Of a stretch of 64,000 nucleotides of DNA, positions 61,250 through 64,000 are shown piece by piece. The notes below the pieces were generated by a model. The model worked only from the letters and a program-made list of their open reading frames with translations, ran no database searches and was not told where the DNA came from. Position 1 is the stretch's first letter, and every line of letters begins with the position of its first letter. The stretch covers positions 124,001 through 188,000 of the forward strand of contig NZ_JANHLC010000008.1 in the NCBI RefSeq assembly GCF_028682395.1, read 5' to 3'. Made by a program: the position numbers and the translations under genes. This DNA is from Pseudomonas putida. GTDB taxonomy: Bacteria > Pseudomonadota > Gammaproteobacteria > Pseudomonadales > Pseudomonadaceae.

Positions 61250-64000
61250 CTAGCGCGGGCTTTCAAATGGCTTGTCGAAGGAGATTTTCGGCTCTTTCCA
61301 CGGCCCTTCGACCTTGTACTGCACGCTGGCGAAACGCGAGACCCGATCCCCGATCAGCTTGTCGATCAGAAACAGCGCACCGCCCACCGCCGGCGCCCCG
61401 ACGATCAAGGCGGCAATCGGCAGGTTGTTGGTCACCGGCAAGGTCACCAGCAGCTTGGCATCGATCCGATCACTCACCATATCCAGCGTACCGTTGAGCT
61501 CCAGGTTACTCGATGGCCCGGTCAGGGTGATCGGATTGCGTGTCACGTAGACGCCTTCGCTGGCGACCAGCAGGCCCTTGACCCGGTCATAGCTCAAGCC
61601 CTTGCCCAGCAGGTCCGAGAAGTCCAGGCGCAGACGCCGACCAATTGAGTTGAAGTTGAGCAGGCCGAACACGCGCAGGGCCTGGGCGCTGCCGTCGACT
61701 TCAACGAACTGGCCTTTGCGCAGGGTCGCATCGAGGCTGCCGGAGAAACGGTTCAGGCCCACCCAGGCCGGCGAACCTGGCCAGCGACCATCGACATCCA
61801 GGTGGAAGTTCTCACTGGTCACGGTCGGGGCAAACTTCCACGCCTGCAACACCTGGCCCAGGTCCTTGCCTTCCAGCCGCCCGCGATACCAACTGGAACT
61901 GGCACCCGGAGCGCCTTCCCAGCCGCCATCGCCAACCAGATGCAGGCCCTTGAGGCCCAGGTCGAGCCCACTGAAGCGCAAACCCTTGGTCGTTGGCTGC
62001 ACTTTCAGGCGCCAGGCACCGAGCAGATCGTCGCCCTGGTAGAGCCGATCGATCACGATATCGAGCGCCGGTATCTGCCGCGGGTCCACCGAAGCCAGCG
62101 GATCAGGCGCGTTCTCATCGGTCACCGCCGCCGGGTCCGGCGCCGGCAGACGCAACGTTTGCAGGCTGATGGCAATCGGCGCGGACTTGGCATCCGGCAG
62201 CCCAACAGAACCATTGGCCTGACGGCTGTCGAAACGCAGGTTCCAGGCCGACGGCCCGCGATTAAGCTTGAGGTTGAGCTGATCGAGCTGGGTGCCAAAG
62301 GCGGTCAGCTTACCGATACGAAAATCCGCACTGCTCAGCAATTGCTTGGCGCTGCCACTCGGATCCTGCCCCGCATAGCGCTCGACCACGGCCTGCCACG
62401 GCTGCAGATCCAGTTCGGAAAGCACACCCCGTATGCGCAGGCCTTTGCTGGTCGGCAGCAAGGCATCGCCATCGCCCAGGAACAGTTCGCCACGACCATC
62501 GCCCAACTTGCCTGCGGGCGCAGCGAATGTCAGGTTGGCCAGGTTGCCGTAGTCAAACCAGTAGCGCCGTTCAGCCCCTTGCAGGGTCATGCGAAACACC
62601 GTGTCGCGTCCGGTGCTGGTCGCCAGGCCAAAGGGCGCCGGCAGATCCACGGCCACGCCTTTGAGGCTGGAACTGATCATCAACTGGCTGTCAGCACCAT
62701 CGAGGCTCAACTGCAACTGGTAAGGCAGATCGCCAGAAACCGGTAGCGGCTGGCTGACCTGCAACCATTCGCTGAGCTTCTTCACCGTGACCTGCCCCTT
62801 GGCAATCACCCGAGTACTGATTCGGCCCGGCCGGCCATCGGCAACGATCTGTGCACTGATTGGCCGGTCGAAAGCCTGGGCGCTGATGCCCTGGCCACTC
62901 AGGCCCTTGGCACTGTCAAAACGGAAATCGCCCTTGAGCTGGGTCAGTTCCAACGCAGGCTCTGCCAGTTTCAATCGGGCCTTGTCGGTCTGGAAGTCGA
63001 CCTGAATCTTTGGTTCCTCGCCCTTGCCCAGCGGGATATCGAGCTTTACCCGGCCCTGCAGGTCACCTTCCCCCTGCCAGCCGGCAAAGGTACTCGCGGT
63101 GCCGATGGGCGCGTCCTGCAGAATTTTCAGGCCGTCTTCCAGGCCTCCGGCGAACTCGCCATCGAGGTGCAGATGGCTGTTCTTGCCGGCCTCGGCATGG
63201 GGAATATCGACCTTTACATTGCGCACCTGCGTGTCGAGCAGGCGCCCTTCGCGAGCCTTGATCCGCACACCGCTGTCTTCGATAAACACATCGCCGCGCA
63301 CCTTGCTCACATGGGGCCAGCCAGGCTGGAAGGCCAGTTCGGCATCGTGAACCTTGAAAAACAGGCTGATGCTGCGCGCGGCCTCGATCGCATCGTGGTT
63401 CAGCGCCCCCTGGTACTGGAAGAACCCTTCATCCACTGCGCCTTTTAAAATCGCGGTGCGCAGCCATTCATCCAACGTCGGGCTGAGCACTGCCGGCAAG
63501 TACTTGGCGGTATAACGCCCGTCGCCCTCGAGGAGGCCGACGCGCAGGTCCATATAGTCTTCCTGGCTATGATCGAAGTGCAGGCGAATCAGGAAGTCCC
63601 CGGCGATCTTGCCCTCCTCGCCCAGCACCTTGAGATAAGGCGCGATCAGCGTGAAACCTTCCTTGTCGAGCCGCCAGGTGAGCTGGGCATTGGCCTGCAA
63701 GTACTGCCAGGGTTTGGCAAAAATCGGGTCCAGGTGCAGGGAAAAATCCTTGCTGTCCATACGCAGCTCACCCTGGCCGAGGTCGCCGCTGATACTGCCG
63801 CTGACATTTCGAGCCGCCGGCGCACCGTGGTAGGCGTCAAAACCGACACGGTCCAGATTGGCCGCGAAACTCACACGTCGGTCACCGGTTTCAGCCGGGC
63901 GGTACTCCACCAGGGCATTGCGCAACGCGCCGGTGACCTTGAGGTGATCGATGACTTGCGCCAAAGTCGGCGGCAACGGAGCCAACCCGTCGAGCAGGGG
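61250..64000 (-). CDS. YhdP-like AsmA-family protein, C-terminal part (5' end outside window)
   Basis: The minus-strand frame is open from the right edge down to the stop at 61250, giving the last 916 residues of a larger protein (family members are about 1,250). It is the DUF3971/AsmA2-type large periplasmic bridge protein: repeated beta-strand modules (VKVDIPHAEAGKNSHLHLDGEFAGGL, GRGELFLGDGDALLPTSKGLRI, LNFNSIGRRLRLDFSDLLGKGLSYD, TLPVTNNLPIAALIVGAPAVGGALFLIDKLIGD). YhdP-like proteins help carry phospholipids to the outer membrane. The last 80 residues hold the conserved hydrophobic end. Fits the Mla/Lpt envelope theme. Confidence 0.92.
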   Translation of the reverse strand, partial: PLLDGLAPLPPTLAQVIDHLKVTGALRNALVEYRPAETGDRRVSFAANLDRVGFDAYHGAPAARNVSGSISGDLGQGELRMDSKDFSLHLDPIFAKPWQYLQANAQLTWRLDKEGFTLIAPYLKVLGEEGKIAGDFLIRLHFDHSQEDYMDLRVGLLEGDGRYTAKYLPAVLSPTLDEWLRTAILKGAVDEGFFQYQGALNHDAIEAARSISLFFKVHDAELAFQPGWPHVSKVRGDVFIEDSGVRIKAREGRLLDTQVRNVKVDIPHAEAGKNSHLHLDGEFAGGLEDGLKILQDAPIGTASTFAGWQGEGDLQGRVKLDIPLGKGEEPKIQVDFQTDKARLKLAEPALELTQLKGDFRFDSAKGLSGQGISAQAFDRPISAQIVADGRPGRISTRVIAKGQVTVKKLSEWLQVSQPLPVSGDLPYQLQLSLDGADSQLMISSSLKGVAVDLPAPFGLATSTGRDTVFRMTLQGAERRYWFDYGNLANLTFAAPAGKLGDGRGELFLGDGDALLPTSKGLRIRGVLSELDLQPWQAVVERYAGQDPSGSAKQLLSSADFRIGKLTAFGTQLDQLNLKLNRGPSAWNLRFDSRQANGSVGLPDAKSAPIAISLQTLRLPAPDPAAVTDENAPDPLASVDPRQIPALDIVIDRLYQGDDLLGAWRLKVQPTTKGLRFSGLDLGLKGLHLVGDGGWEGAPGASSSWYRGRLEGKDLGQVLQAWKFAPTVTSENFHLDVDGRWPGSPAWVGLNRFSGSLDATLRKGQFVEVDGSAQALRVFGLLNFNSIGRRLRLDFSDLLGKGLSYDRVKGLLVASEGVYVTRNPITLTGPSSNLELNGTLDMVSDRIDAKLLVTLPVTNNLPIAALIVGAPAVGGALFLIDKLIGDRVSRFASVQYKVEGPWKEPKISFDKPFESPR

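Overview
The window looks like chromosomal DNA of a Pseudomonas of the fluorescens complex. The evidence is high GC, the canonical Pseudomonas core blocks cysNC-cysD ... algW-hisC-hisD-hisG-murA-ibaG-mla, kdsD-kdsC-lptCAB-rpoN-hpf-ptsN-rapZ-ptsO, fagA-fumC-orfX-sodA and pmbA-yjgA-tldD, a short LOV photoreceptor of the Pseudomonas SB type, and REP-like doublets. Nearly all the sequence is coding. I see no prophage, insertion sequence, CRISPR array, rRNA or tRNA. Both edge genes are cut: a giant adhesin on the left and a YhdP-like protein on the right.

Left part, 1-24 kb (accessory-rich). 1-6054 is the N-terminal 2018 codons of a minus-strand LktA-family filamentous adhesin with an extended signal peptide and many repeats. 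It is followed by an amino-acid dehydrogenase and a SirB1-family protein. The homogentisate operon hmgA-fahA-maiA comes next, divergent from its IclR-type regulator; two 20-bp-spaced palindromic operator candidates lie between them. A free-standing, highly structured and terminator-ended RNA candidate lies at about 12613-12792. Then come an SDR enzyme, an alpha/beta hydrolase, an LrgA/LrgB pair with a divergent LysR regulator, and a flavodoxin. At 17.6-22.2 kb sits a probable light-response group: a short LOV protein, a degenerate PilZ-like protein, a MerR/LitR-like regulator lacking the B12-ligand histidine, a membrane protein with a monooxygenase-like domain, and the pterin genes folM-folE-folX.

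Middle, 22-35 kb. DUF1244 and HopJ-family small proteins, trxB, cysZ, a GT4 glycosyltransferase, an Old Yellow Enzyme, glutathione peroxidase, a SlyD-like FKBP, a DUF3565 protein, pta without an adjacent ackA, a PlsC-type acyltransferase, and the sulfate-activation genes cysD-cysNC.

Right part, 35-64 kb (conserved core). Envelope genes dominate: the AlgW protease, MurA, the Mla phospholipid-transport operon, and KDO and LPS export genes divergent from it. The rpoN/nitrogen-PTS block follows. Next is the iron-regulated fagA-fumC-orfX-sodA operon, which supplies iron-independent fumarase and Mn-superoxide dismutase behind a strong Fur box. The TldD/PmbA protease pair, DarP, a nitrilase-family amidase and the C-terminal part of a YhdP-like protein close the window.
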